Assembly (NCBI RefSeq): GCF_014696315.1
Contig: NZ_JACJPX010000019.1
Coordinates: 47,941-111,940 of the forward strand
Length of the DNA: 64,000 nucleotides
Source of the DNA: Calothrix membranacea FACHB-236
Lineage (GTDB): Bacteria > Cyanobacteriota > Cyanobacteriia > Cyanobacteriales > Nostocaceae
Direction of reading: 5' to 3'
Shown here: positions 51,094 through 60,857 of the stretch, piece after piece
Numbering within the stretch: the stretch's first letter is position 1
Layout: each line of letters begins with the position of its first letter
Translations under genes and position numbers: made by a program
Notes under the pieces: generated by a model
What the model saw: only the letters and a program-made list of their open reading frames with translations
What the model was told of the DNA's origin: nothing
Databases searched by the model: none

Positions 51094-53067
51094 CTAATCT
51101 CGAATATTTACTACTGCTTGGAAGTCAGAACCCAGCATATAGCTGGTGCTATTGGGTTGGTTTTCTAGAGAGAGGAGGACTGTTTGCAATCCTTGACGCT
51201 GGCTGTTTGGTTTGGGTCGAATAGCGATCGTTACGCCATCTTTACCAGCTGGAATTGTGACGTTATCCGTTATTCTTTGGTAATCTCTGCCATTTTCAGC
51301 TGTACCGCGAATCATGTATTTCAAGATGAGGGGTGCTTGTTTATCGCCAGTCCGCGTAATTTGAAACTGTCCCACTTCTGACTCAGACGCATACAAGGTG
51401 GTGGCGATGATACTCACAATTGTGGGATTGCTGCTGGTGAAATTTAACTTTACATAGGGATTTTGAATATCAAAATAGGCATCTTGGGGATTTAAAGCCT
51501 TTTTTCCCTGAATGCAGAAGTTGTCAAAATTTACATTGCTAATGTTCCGTTGGGAATCGTAGCCTTGAAAAACTGATTTTGCACCACCGCGATCGTCTAC
51601 TTTCAGGTTCTGAATATAGACGTTGCGAATGTAGCCCAATTTTTCTAAAGAGGATTCTGGTTGCCAAGCAGCTACTTTAATTCGCCACTGAAATATACCA
51701 GCAGCTTTATCTGTTTGTGGTGCATTCAGAATGTCTTCTACACGAATATTTTTAAAGTAGATATTTTCAAAATTTGCTCCTGTCATGGGCCAGAAGCCTG
51801 ATAGTTCATTGACATATACAGCATCAATATTTTCATAGGTAATATTCTTCACTAAATCTTGCTTAGTCGTAGTGCCAATTTTGAAGCCATTACCACCATA
51901 AAAAACTGCATTTTTGACATTAATATTTTCGTTATTTTGAATTTGACCATTTTTATCGCCACCATGAGCAGTAGCATCATCTGTACCTTTGTAAAGTACA
52001 TTGTTAATACTAATATTGCGCGAAGACCAAAAATCAAAGCCATCAGTATTGAGAAATTCTGGCTCGGGATTGGCTAAAATTTTGAGATTATCAACTGTGA
52101 CATTTTCGGAATAAGCCATCCAAACGTTAGCTACTGCTGGGTCTTTGAGGAGGATATCTTGCAACCAAACATTTTTGGCATTTTTTAATAAGATTAAACT
52201 GTACCATCCTTTTCTGGAACGCCAATAAGAGCCATTACCATTAATGGTTCCTCGCCCCATAATTTTGACGTTATGGGCATTTTCAATTTGAATTAACCCC
52301 TTGCCATAGGAAGGAAATTCCTCTGTAGTAGCGGCTAATACAGCCCCAGCAGCTACATATAAAGTGACATTGCTTTTAAGATTAAGTTGGCGCGTTTTGT
52401 AGACACCAGGAGGAAAATACAAGATTCCTTGATGCTCTGAAACATCATCAATTGCTTGTTGAATTTTGGCGGTAGCATTAATTTTACCTGTGTTATCAAC
52501 CTGGTAGTTGATGATGTTGCTGACTTTAGCATCACCTAGCTGGGGAGGATTTTCTTCTAGAGGTTCTGCAAAAATAAATAATTTTTCATCCCAGGAGTTT
52601 ACATGATGTAAAATCAACTTTCTAGGGACGGTTAAGGAAAAGAAAATTTTGTTTCCCTGCTTGCTTGATTGCAGTTTATAACTCTTAGGGCTAATTGTGT
52701 AATTATTAACTTTTTCTTTGACTTGAATTTCAATATCAGCCGTACCTGCAAAGGCAAATTGTACATAACTCAAGGAGTTATATTTTTCCACAAATACAGG
52801 TTGGTGATTCACCTTTACCGAATAAATACTGCTTGGGGTGGCGATAGTTGTTGGCGGATAAAGTTTAACTATGCCTTCAGCAGGTGGTGCAGTGCTATTC
52901 ATAGAGGAAAGAAACACGTTAAAAAACAGTGTGATGAATAGAGAAATCAGCAACAATTTCCACGAATTAATTCTTTTGTGTCGCCACGACTGGCGGCGAC
53001 TGAAGTTTGTGTAATGCATGGAGGATCGCACCCCAACTAAAACTTGCTTGTACAATTGCTGCGACAA
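51094..53067 (-). CDS. Membrane-anchored right-handed beta-helix (pectate-lyase/GH28-like) protein with Calx-beta-like end
   Basis: 657 residues. A single N-terminal membrane segment (WKLLLISLFITLFFNVFL) directs export. A pectate-lyase/GH28-like parallel beta-helix begins with IQQAIDDVSEHQGILYFPPGVYK and shows many NVxLxNI-type rungs. The last ~90 residues resemble a Calx-beta domain (ITRTGDKQAPLILKYMIRGTAENG). Such beta-helix proteins cut or modify polysaccharides, so it may trim the polymer made here. The start is uncertain: 53067 overlaps the Wzx gene by 101 bp, the internal ATG at 53019 by 53 bp. Confidence 0.8.
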   Translation of the reverse strand: MSQQLYKQVLVGVRSSMHYTNFSRRQSWRHKRINSWKLLLISLFITLFFNVFLSSMNSTAPPAEGIVKLYPPTTIATPSSIYSVKVNHQPVFVEKYNSLSYVQFAFAGTADIEIQVKEKVNNYTISPKSYKLQSSKQGNKIFFSLTVPRKLILHHVNSWDEKLFIFAEPLEENPPQLGDAKVSNIINYQVDNTGKINATAKIQQAIDDVSEHQGILYFPPGVYKTRQLNLKSNVTLYVAAGAVLAATTEEFPSYGKGLIQIENAHNVKIMGRGTINGNGSYWRSRKGWYSLILLKNAKNVWLQDILLKDPAVANVWMAYSENVTVDNLKILANPEPEFLNTDGFDFWSSRNISINNVLYKGTDDATAHGGDKNGQIQNNENINVKNAVFYGGNGFKIGTTTKQDLVKNITYENIDAVYVNELSGFWPMTGANFENIYFKNIRVEDILNAPQTDKAAGIFQWRIKVAAWQPESSLEKLGYIRNVYIQNLKVDDRGGAKSVFQGYDSQRNISNVNFDNFCIQGKKALNPQDAYFDIQNPYVKLNFTSSNPTIVSIIATTLYASESEVGQFQITRTGDKQAPLILKYMIRGTAENGRDYQRITDNVTIPAGKDGVTIAIRPKPNSQRQGLQTVLLSLENQPNSTSYMLGSDFQAVVNIRD

Positions 53068-54244
53068 TGAGAGCGATCGCAGCTCCTTTTAACCCCCAAA
53101 GGGGAATTAACCACAGACAGATGACGGACGAGGCTGTTGTTACGGAAGCAAACAATGGCATTTGTACGCGAAAATATCTAGCGGCTGTCATTCCATAGCC
53201 AAGAAACGAGGCTATATACTCGATGCTGGCAGCAATCATTAGCCAGATAAACACATCTGTATATTGGGCATATTCAGGTCGGTAAACAAGGGCGAGAATT
53301 TCTTGTCCAGCTAGTAAAACTATGACTACACCCACTCCTCCCATCAAGGCAGCAATTCCCACCAATTGCAATAGCAGTGTGCGAAACGCCACCCCATTCC
53401 CTGCTACATAGTATTTGGCGAGGCGAGGACTGGCTGATTGTCCTAAAGCATTCACTACCATGTTTCCTGCCACCATGAGGTAAGAGATAGCAGCAAATAC
53501 GCCTAATTCGCGTTGACCTAAATAACCATCAATAAAGTATCTAGGAATACTTGTGTTTAGGGAGATCAGCATCATCACAAAACCCATAGGTAGGGCTAGC
53601 CATACCAGTTTTGATAGGGTTTTGAAGTGCCAGCGTGGGTGCTGGGCAAACTTTTGTGATGCGAGGATATAGGCACCGCTAGGAATGTCATAGGCAACTA
53701 GAACTACAGCCCAAGCTAAGACTAACCCCAGGACACCCCACACCAAATGCCCTGATAGATACACGCCTATACCCAGTAGCAGTAGGGATAGAGGCCCTTT
53801 AATCATCAACGATATAGCCATCCGATCCATGCGTTCGTGCTGCTGAATTAGCCCGTAATATACGTCACTAATCGACTCGAACGCCTTTGCTAACCCAACT
53901 AGTAAAATAATCAGCGATGTCTGCAATTGATACCCTGATACCAGGGTAATTGCGGCAATGATCATCAGTGCTAGGGTTGTGCCTAGCAACCTCAAACCCA
54001 GGTAATCGCTAAATAAATACTGTTGTTTGGCATCTGTAGCTTGCACAGCCCGTAGTTGCAGATTGGTAAACATAATTATTGGTGCTGTTACCGCCAGCCC
54101 CAAGGTAAACAGTCCTACCATCTCCGGACTACCGAGTTTAGCTAGTACTACCAGCATCCCCCACTGACAACCTGCATACACAGCATTACCCATGAATGTC
54201 CAAGAAAAGTTGCGCTTGAGTGTTAATGGTTTACTTTCTGGCAT
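52967..54244 (-). CDS. Wzx-type polysaccharide flippase
   Basis: 425 residues with about 12 membrane segments, polysaccharide-transport (MOP/MATE-like) fold. N-terminus NFSWTFMGNAVYAGCQWGMLVVLAKLG is typical of Wzx proteins. Flips lipid-linked repeat units across the plasma membrane. Overlaps the dehydratase gene by 14 bp. Confidence 0.9.
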   Translation of the reverse strand: MPESKPLTLKRNFSWTFMGNAVYAGCQWGMLVVLAKLGSPEMVGLFTLGLAVTAPIIMFTNLQLRAVQATDAKQQYLFSDYLGLRLLGTTLALMIIAAITLVSGYQLQTSLIILLVGLAKAFESISDVYYGLIQQHERMDRMAISLMIKGPLSLLLLGIGVYLSGHLVWGVLGLVLAWAVVLVAYDIPSGAYILASQKFAQHPRWHFKTLSKLVWLALPMGFVMMLISLNTSIPRYFIDGYLGQRELGVFAAISYLMVAGNMVVNALGQSASPRLAKYYVAGNGVAFRTLLLQLVGIAALMGGVGVVIVLLAGQEILALVYRPEYAQYTDVFIWLMIAASIEYIASFLGYGMTAARYFRVQMPLFASVTTASSVICLWLIPLWGLKGAAIALIVAAIVQASFSWGAILHALHKLQSPPVVATQKN

Positions 54245-56213
54245 ATACTTTTGGCGCTTGACTTTCTAAGGATTTAGCCTTGTATCCTGGGACGATTTTC
54301 TCTAATAAAAACGTAATTGCATCGACATTATTGTTAGCTGCTGCTTTACATAAAGCCTCGACGGTAATTCCTAATTTTTCCGGAATAATCCGACTGGCAT
54401 TTTTCACAACTAAGAGTTTTTCATGTTCGGTGGGTTCATATTCTTCTCCTGCAATAAATAATTCTTCAAATAACTTTTCTCCAGGTCGCAAGCCTGTAAA
54501 CATAATCTCAATGTCTTTGTTAACTTCGTATCCCGAAAGACGAATGAGTTCTGCTGCTAAGTCCACAATTTTGACTGGCTGTCCCATGTTCAGCATTAAG
54601 ACTTCACCTCCACGTCCGAGAACAACTGCTTGTAAAACTAGTTGCACTGCTTCCGGTATGGTCATGAAATAACGACAGATGTCGGGATGGGTGACGGTGA
54701 CAGGGCCCCCTGCGGCGATTTGCTTTTTGAAGGTAGGAACCACGCTGCCACGACTACCTAAAACATTGCCAAACCTCACGGCTACATAAGGTTTACCGCT
54801 TTCTCTAGCGGCTTGTAGTACTAACATTTCTGCCACCCTCTTACTTGCACCCATGATATTTGTCGGGTTAACGGCTTTGTCTGTGGAGATCATCACGAAA
54901 TGTTTAACATTGTATTGCAGCGCCATTTCCAACAAATTTTTAGTGCCAACAACATTGTTAGTAATTGCTTCTGCGGCATTTTCTTCCATCAGAGGCACGT
55001 GTTTATGAGCCGCAGCATGAAAAACTACATCCGGTCGGAATTGTTGAAAAGCATTTTCTAATCGAGATTGAAAGCGAATATCAGCAATGAAGGCAAAAAT
55101 TTTGGGGATGTTTTGTTGTGTCTTATTACCTTTAACAACTTGCAATAGTTGTTCTAATTCTTGCTGAATATTGAATACAGAATTTTCTCCATGTCCAATC
55201 AAAATCATTTGCGTTGGACAACATTGAAAAATTTGTCGGCAAAGTTCGCTACCAATAGATCCACCTGCACCTGTGATTAAGACTTTCTTACCAGCAATAA
55301 ATTTGGCGACTTTCTCAATATCTATTTGCACAGATTCCCGTCTGAGTAAGTCTTCAATGCGGACATCACGAATATTATCTATCCGAACACGACCGTTGAG
55401 GATTTCGTGTATTCCTGGTAGGGTGCTAGTTTGAGTTCCTGTAGCTTTGCAAATATCTACAATCTCCCTAATCACTCCTCCAGCCACAGTTGGCATGGCA
55501 ATTATCACCTTTTGGATCTGGAGAGATTGGATCGCTTGGGGAATGTGGAAGCGATCGCCAACTACAGGAATCCCTCGAATATGTAAGTTCAATTTTTGTG
55601 GATCGTCGTCAATATAGGCTACAGGATAAAAACCTAGTTGAGGATTTCTTTGCATCTCTTGCACGAGTGAAACCCCAGCACTACCAGCACCCACTATTAA
55701 GACTCGTTCGGTTGTAGGAGACAATGCTGGTTTTTGGCTGGTTTTCTCGACAGCACGAACGCTAAAACGCAGCGCACCCACGAAAATAAAAGATAGTAAA
55801 CCGTCAATAAATGGTAGCGATTGGGGAAGTTTTTTGATAGTAAAATACGGTATATAGTGAAAAGCATCAAAAACTAGGCTTTGCATAACTACCGCAGCCA
55901 AAATTAACATAGCTATATATGTTAGTTCTTCAATACTGGCATAGCGCCAGTAACGTCTATAAAAACCTAGATGCCAAAATAAAGTTAGCTTGATTGCTAA
56001 GAAAAGTACTGTGACAATTCCTAACTCTGTGATATATGCATTTAATGCTAGAACTCCATCTAAGCGGAGAAATAGAGCTAATAATGGTGTGATTGCAAAT
56101 AAACAAATATCACAAATTAATAAATGTTTATTTTGCAGCTTTACCAATCCGCATAAGAATGTTTGGGCAACTTTTTTAGATGCCGACTGAAAGGTAAACA
56201 TTAGGTATTTCAT
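54231..56213 (-). CDS. FlaA1/CapD-type nucleotide-sugar 4,6-dehydratase, membrane-bound
   Basis: 660 residues. Four N-terminal membrane segments, a Rossmann CoA-binding-like domain (RVLIVGAGSAGVSLVQEM), and a C-terminal SDR domain with GAGGSIGSELCRQI, HAAAHKHVPLMEENA, ISTDKAVNPTNIMGASKR and VAVRFGNVLGSRGSVVP. Family members make 4-keto-6-deoxy UDP-GlcNAc or epimerise it. It is the first gene of the leftward EPS operon, so its product likely feeds the DegT aminotransferase. The leader is 1.3 kb. Confidence 0.92.
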   Translation of the reverse strand: MKYLMFTFQSASKKVAQTFLCGLVKLQNKHLLICDICLFAITPLLALFLRLDGVLALNAYITELGIVTVLFLAIKLTLFWHLGFYRRYWRYASIEELTYIAMLILAAVVMQSLVFDAFHYIPYFTIKKLPQSLPFIDGLLSFIFVGALRFSVRAVEKTSQKPALSPTTERVLIVGAGSAGVSLVQEMQRNPQLGFYPVAYIDDDPQKLNLHIRGIPVVGDRFHIPQAIQSLQIQKVIIAMPTVAGGVIREIVDICKATGTQTSTLPGIHEILNGRVRIDNIRDVRIEDLLRRESVQIDIEKVAKFIAGKKVLITGAGGSIGSELCRQIFQCCPTQMILIGHGENSVFNIQQELEQLLQVVKGNKTQQNIPKIFAFIADIRFQSRLENAFQQFRPDVVFHAAAHKHVPLMEENAAEAITNNVVGTKNLLEMALQYNVKHFVMISTDKAVNPTNIMGASKRVAEMLVLQAARESGKPYVAVRFGNVLGSRGSVVPTFKKQIAAGGPVTVTHPDICRYFMTIPEAVQLVLQAVVLGRGGEVLMLNMGQPVKIVDLAAELIRLSGYEVNKDIEIMFTGLRPGEKLFEELFIAGEEYEPTEHEKLLVVKNASRIIPEKLGITVEALCKAAANNNVDAITFLLEKIVPGYKAKSLESQAPKVYARK

Positions 56214-57491
56214 GCTCTTAGAGCTTTTTTACGCTGCTAAATGGCTTGTGTTTGTTGCTAAAGCTTTTCAGCTTTAATTAAAAACAGTCAAAAAATTTTT
56301 ATCTTAATTATGGGGAATCCATTGCCAGAATTTTGCTCATAAATTCTGGATAATCGCTCTGAAATTTTACCTTTTGCTGGTGATCATGTTAAACAGATTG
56401 AAATACTAATGAGCGCAAATGTATGCAATATTCATTACATTGCAATCATTTTTAGGAGTAAATAATTATTAATATTTATTTACCCTATTTACTGAATTGT
56501 CGTTATAGCAAACAAGACAATTTTTGCAATATTCTTAGTATCTCTAGGCTGGAAATTACCCAGCACAAGCTGTATAAGTGAGCAATACCGCACCTTACAG
56601 ATTATTTCCCAATCAAAGAGGAATCCTATAAATATTACTGATGCCAATATAGACTTATATATTGTTAGCAATACACTCTGGTCTTACTGCAAATTAGAGT
56701 AGCCTATTGCTGCAATATGAAAAGCACTAATTTTTGACAATTTGTCATCGAGAGCAGCCAACCTACATGAAAAAATTGAGCCTTTTTCAATACTAAATTT
56801 CACTTAATATTGAAAAATCTTTCTTAATATAATGAATTTCGCCGCTAAAAAAAACTAAAAAATGAGTACGTTTAAAACAAGTTATTGTTTGGTTGAATTT
56901 GATGGCTACTCTTTGGCAAGCCTCTTCAATTCTCAGCTTTTGCAATGATGAATGGTAGTCTCAAAGCAATTTTCTTAAACTTGCACATCCTGTTTATCGC
57001 GTTGTGCATTTCAACATAAGTTTGATGCACGACTATGTTAGGTATGCAATTTTTCCTAAACTTTCTGAGTTACCTCAGCGATAAACTATGAATGTTAAAC
57101 TAGTTTGTTTTTATTTAATCTGTCAAAGCTTGGCTTCAATTTCAGATTGTTTTATCAGATGTAGTAACTATCCTCCTAGAGATAGGTAACACTGAGACTA
57201 TTTAAAGCTTTATCTATAAACTATATATCACTTTATTGCGCTGAATGTATATATCAGTTTATAAATTGCAATATCTCAGATATTCAGGTTTTATATGATT
57301 TTTACCATATTTATCTGAATTTTTATATATAGATTTCATGAATTTACTGGACTAATATCAGTATATTTATGTAGATTTCATGAAGTATTGAGAAAGCTAC
57401 TTCTGAAATTCCTAGTAGAACAGGGCGTAAATAAAATTACTTCTTTTGGTAGTTGACATTCCCTGACAATAGTCTGCGTAAATTGGAATTG
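56214..57491. other. Long A/T-rich gap upstream of the EPS operon
   Basis: 1278 bp, strongly A/T-rich, with no supported gene. It presumably holds the operon promoter and maybe a long leader. A 13-bp direct repeat TAGATTTCATGAA occurs at 57330-57342 and 57372-57384. The 60-codon open frame at 56489-56671 is not convincing. Confidence 0.5.
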
Positions 57492-58376
57492 CTATGATTT
57501 AATTCCTTTCCTGACCAACTCTGGAATTTGAGAAGGCCGTTCCGCTACTGGAACTTGTGCTTCTTGGAAAGCAGCTAATTTATTTTGTGCAGTCCCAAAG
57601 TTAGGATCGCGGCCGATGATTGTGGCTAAAGTGCCAGTTTGTCGCCAATGTTTTCCGGGTGGTGCTTGTCTACCTGCAATGTAGGCAATTACTGGTTTAT
57701 CGATCGCTTCAATAATATACCGCGCCGCAGCTTCTTCACTCCCACCACCCGGCTGACCAACTAAAACGATCGCTTCTGTACTTTCATCTTCATCGAGAAT
57801 TTGTAGCCATTGCAGAAATGAGGAACCAACGATCGCATCACTCCCAATACTGACACTAATCGATTGTCCTAAACCTGCTTTGGTTAATTCCCAAGCCACT
57901 TCGTAAGTGAGGGTGCTGCTACGGCTCACAATTCCCACATGACCAGGAGTATAAAATTCACTTGGGTGAGTACCTAAGAGAATTTTACCTGGCACAATAA
58001 TTCCCGGACTATTGGGCCCTACTACCAAAGTTTCGTGTGATTCAGCTTTCCTAAGTAATTGCACCATGTCCAAAGGTGGTACACCCGCAGCAATGATAAT
58101 AATCTGGCGAATATGAGATGCGATCGCTTCTAATGCTGCATCTAGCACTTGGTAAGGGTTGACACAAATAATTGTCGTGTCAATTGGCCCAAAATGTCCT
58201 ACTACCTCCTCCACCAAATCAAATACAGGCAGATCGTACTGTTTTTGCCCACCAAATCCGGGATTGACACCAGCAACTACATTTGTGCCATAAGCTTTCA
58301 TCTGAGTAATATGAGTTGCTGATATAAATTCACTGAACCCTTGAATTACAACTTTGCTGTCTGGCGTTAAGTTCAT
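57492..58376 (-). CDS. sucD: SucD-like CoA-ligase alpha subunit lacking the catalytic His
   Basis: 294 residues, aligned over its full length with succinyl-CoA synthetase alpha subunits: VVAGVNPGFGGQK, FDLVEEVVGHF, IIIIAAGVPPLDM, VGPNSPGIIVPG, GIVSRSSTLTYEVAWELTK. The segment that normally holds the phospho-His (KRMGHAGAI in E. coli) reads KHWRQTGTL here, so the His is Gln. Next to it, GGKGTADEK is GRDPNFGTAQ. A normal ligation through phospho-His is therefore unlikely. It follows the beta-like gene after a repeat-rich 236-bp gap. Either a new reaction or a structural/regulatory role is possible. Confidence 0.85.
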   Translation of the reverse strand: MNLTPDSKVVIQGFSEFISATHITQMKAYGTNVVAGVNPGFGGQKQYDLPVFDLVEEVVGHFGPIDTTIICVNPYQVLDAALEAIASHIRQIIIIAAGVPPLDMVQLLRKAESHETLVVGPNSPGIIVPGKILLGTHPSEFYTPGHVGIVSRSSTLTYEVAWELTKAGLGQSISVSIGSDAIVGSSFLQWLQILDEDESTEAIVLVGQPGGGSEEAAARYIIEAIDKPVIAYIAGRQAPPGKHWRQTGTLATIIGRDPNFGTAQNKLAAFQEAQVPVAERPSQIPELVRKGIKS

Positions 58377-58377
58377 A

Positions 58378-58612
58378 AACTGATTGGGGATTGGGGATTG
58401 GGGACTGGGGATTGGGGATTGGGGATTGGGGACTGGGGAACTCGGGGCCCCCTCTGGGGATTAGGGGTAATGGGGATTGGGGACTGGGTAATGGGGAAAA
58501 ACAATACAAAATTAAGACATATCTTTGACTTTTGACTCTAGACGCGATTAATCGCGTCTCTACAACTTTTGGCAAAATCGCTATCCGTCCCTGCACAAAT
58601 CAGGAGGGCTAC
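58378..58612. repeat. Heptanucleotide repeats and AGACGCGATTAATCGCGTCT palindrome
   Basis: ggggatt/ggggact units from about 58381 to 58496, a gactttt-type unit, and the 20-bp palindrome at 58540-58559. They fill the spacer between the sucC-like and sucD-like genes. Confidence 0.85.
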
Positions 58613-59845
58613 TTATTTTTTATAAGCAGTTGACTTAGCTACCCGGACTGATTCTGCTACTGCCTCATCTAAATTTTCTACTAATATTAGGGTATCGCCT
58701 TGGGTTTTTAATAAGGCTAAAGCTTTTCTCGCTGCACTGAATTCAGAACCAGCCAGCCTGACAACTAAGCGGGGAAAGCTAGTTTCACGGCGGCTTCTGC
58801 TGCCATTAGTACGTACAGAGGAGGATTTGACTTCGCCTTTATCTTGTTGCAAAAATTTACTAATTATTTCTACAAATTCGTCGGACTGAGGAATGCTACC
58901 TAGGAGGTTGAGTAGTATGACTTGAATACTTCTGTCAGCAGCTAGGATTTGCAAACTTCTATCGAGGCGATCGCAAAATGTTGTCTTGGCGGTGTCAGAC
59001 TGGAAGCTATGACGCAGATTCAAGCAGACACCAGGCTTACCACCAGCATTGGCTACTAAATCTAAAGTTGCCAAGACTGAACCAGTACCATTGCCCAGAA
59101 TGCCAATTTTACCGTGCATTTCTATGCCATCCCAATTACCCAAATTGCTATTAACTTCTCCAGGCCGATGAGTTGGGGTAATTTTTGCTGCCATTTCCGC
59201 AATGTCTGGATGACGACCAATGGAGCGTTCGTTGACCCTGACTTTACCATTGAGAGCCATCACTTGACCTGTGACGCTGATGGCAAGGGGATTAATTTCT
59301 ACTAAGTCTAAGTCCTTTTGGATAAATAACTGATACATTTTCTCGATCACAGCACTGATCGACTGCATCAATGTACCTTCTAAACCTAGTTTTAAAGCTA
59401 GCCTACGGGCATAAAATGGTGAGAATTCCTGTTCAACAACCACATACTGCATTTTTTCCCCTGCCGTTTCCCAATCAATATCTGCTTCCTTGCAGCCTAA
59501 AAGTACTGGTCGGCAAAGGGCGGTATCTAATACTACTGCTAAATATAATTCTTGCTTGGCATCATATTTAGATTCTGCCAGTAAAACTTCTGGTAACTCG
59601 CCCCAAATTGGTAAATTAAAGATAGTTTGGGCGGCGGCGATCGCATCGATTGTGGTTTCGACTATTCTGACTCCACCAGCTTTGGCTCTTTCAGCTGCAT
59701 GTACTTGAGATTTCAGTACAACTGGATAGCGAATTTTTAACCGCTTCAGATCTGTAGGATGATCGATGCGTTGGGAGGGCAATACCGGAATGCCGATTTT
59801 CCCAAACCATTCTTTAACTTGGTACTCCAATAAATCCATGAACAC
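58613..59845 (-). CDS. sucC: SucC-like CoA-ligase beta subunit, divergent
   Basis: 410 residues with an ATP-grasp N-terminus (MDLLEYQVKEWFGKIGIPV, LKSQVHAAERAKAGGVRIV, DLVEINPLAIS) and a C-terminal CoA-ligase domain. Compared with E. coli SucC, the nucleotide loop HAGGRGKAGG is HAAERAKAGG, and LDVGGGAT is replaced by LNLRHSFQ. FGGIVRCD is LGSIPQSD. Together with the missing His in the partner this pair is unusual. A ~15-residue insertion (SSSVRTNGSRSRRET) lies near residue 350. Confidence 0.82.
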   Translation of the reverse strand: MFMDLLEYQVKEWFGKIGIPVLPSQRIDHPTDLKRLKIRYPVVLKSQVHAAERAKAGGVRIVETTIDAIAAAQTIFNLPIWGELPEVLLAESKYDAKQELYLAVVLDTALCRPVLLGCKEADIDWETAGEKMQYVVVEQEFSPFYARRLALKLGLEGTLMQSISAVIEKMYQLFIQKDLDLVEINPLAISVTGQVMALNGKVRVNERSIGRHPDIAEMAAKITPTHRPGEVNSNLGNWDGIEMHGKIGILGNGTGSVLATLDLVANAGGKPGVCLNLRHSFQSDTAKTTFCDRLDRSLQILAADRSIQVILLNLLGSIPQSDEFVEIISKFLQQDKGEVKSSSVRTNGSRSRRETSFPRLVVRLAGSEFSAARKALALLKTQGDTLILVENLDEAVAESVRVAKSTAYKK

Positions 59846-60857
59846 GCACCTGGTAGCGACACTAGCAAAGCATTTCTTTTCTTTGTTTTCTTTAATCTAC
59901 CGCAGTACTCTCATTACGGAATTCAGCCTGAGACAGGTATAAATAATCGTTTTCATTGATAAATTTTATCGAATTCAGCAAATGGGGTAAATTAAATTTT
60001 ACTGCCTACAATTTCGCGGTAGTTCAACCAGACGTAATTAATCTCCTCAGTAAATTTGCCTGGATGTTACCAAACCACTATCCACATTAATAACCCTTCA
60101 GTAATATAAATTTAGTAATCTACAATTCCTAGTGTAGAGTGTGAAGTACGATAGCGTAACCTATTACTTCTAAAATCTGACTAAACCAGCCTGTCATATT
60201 TTTTCGTAGAGTTTGTCAAGGATTAAAAGTCAAATTTTCCACATATCTAGACTTTTGAGAGCCAGTTATCTCTCCTGTTAAAGACGCTGAGAGAACCAGC
60301 AAGCAAACTGGGGGCTAGCGATACATCACCTTGACTTGTGACCCATATAACAAACGATGTATGTCTCAGTTGCGTAGCCCTAATGAAATCTTGGTGACAG
60401 GGGGCCGCGATCGCCCACCATCAAAGATGAAATTTTAATATTTGAGTACTGTGATTAAGATAAATTTTTAGACTTTTACATTGAGATATTTTTGTTACTA
60501 CTTGAGTACAAATGCTGCGATCGTGAGCAGTGGACATGATGCATTTCATTGTGCTAAAGCAAACAGTGAAAATGCCGAAATATTTTATTATGCCCATTTA
60601 ATTTTGTGAATTTATACTTGTCACATAATTGTCACAATTTAACTTTAGCCGTAATAAATTAGGAACTGAAAAAATCTCCAAATCTGGCTCACTGATTGTC
60701 TTTTGATATTACCTAGTTGCTAGATAATTGTTTTTTTGGTATTCCCTAGTCAAATATGCCGACCGTGAAATCACTGCTTTTTTGATTTTTGGTTAAACTC
60801 CAGAATTTGTGTTAGAAAGTTGTTCAATCTAATTATCCGGCTATGGTTGGTTAAACT
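59846..60857. other. 1-kb gap between the CoA-ligase pair and the repeat protein
   Basis: A/T-rich, divergent promoters presumably. A weak hairpin (GATACATC/GATGTATG) lies near 60322-60363. No gene, RNA or strong motif recognised. Confidence 0.4.

Noticed and set aside
58330..58596. 88-codon frame between sucC-like and sucD-like genes
   Set aside because: Translation of heptanucleotide repeats ([13 protein letters not shown]) and the palindrome; same noise as the discarded start of the aminotransferase.
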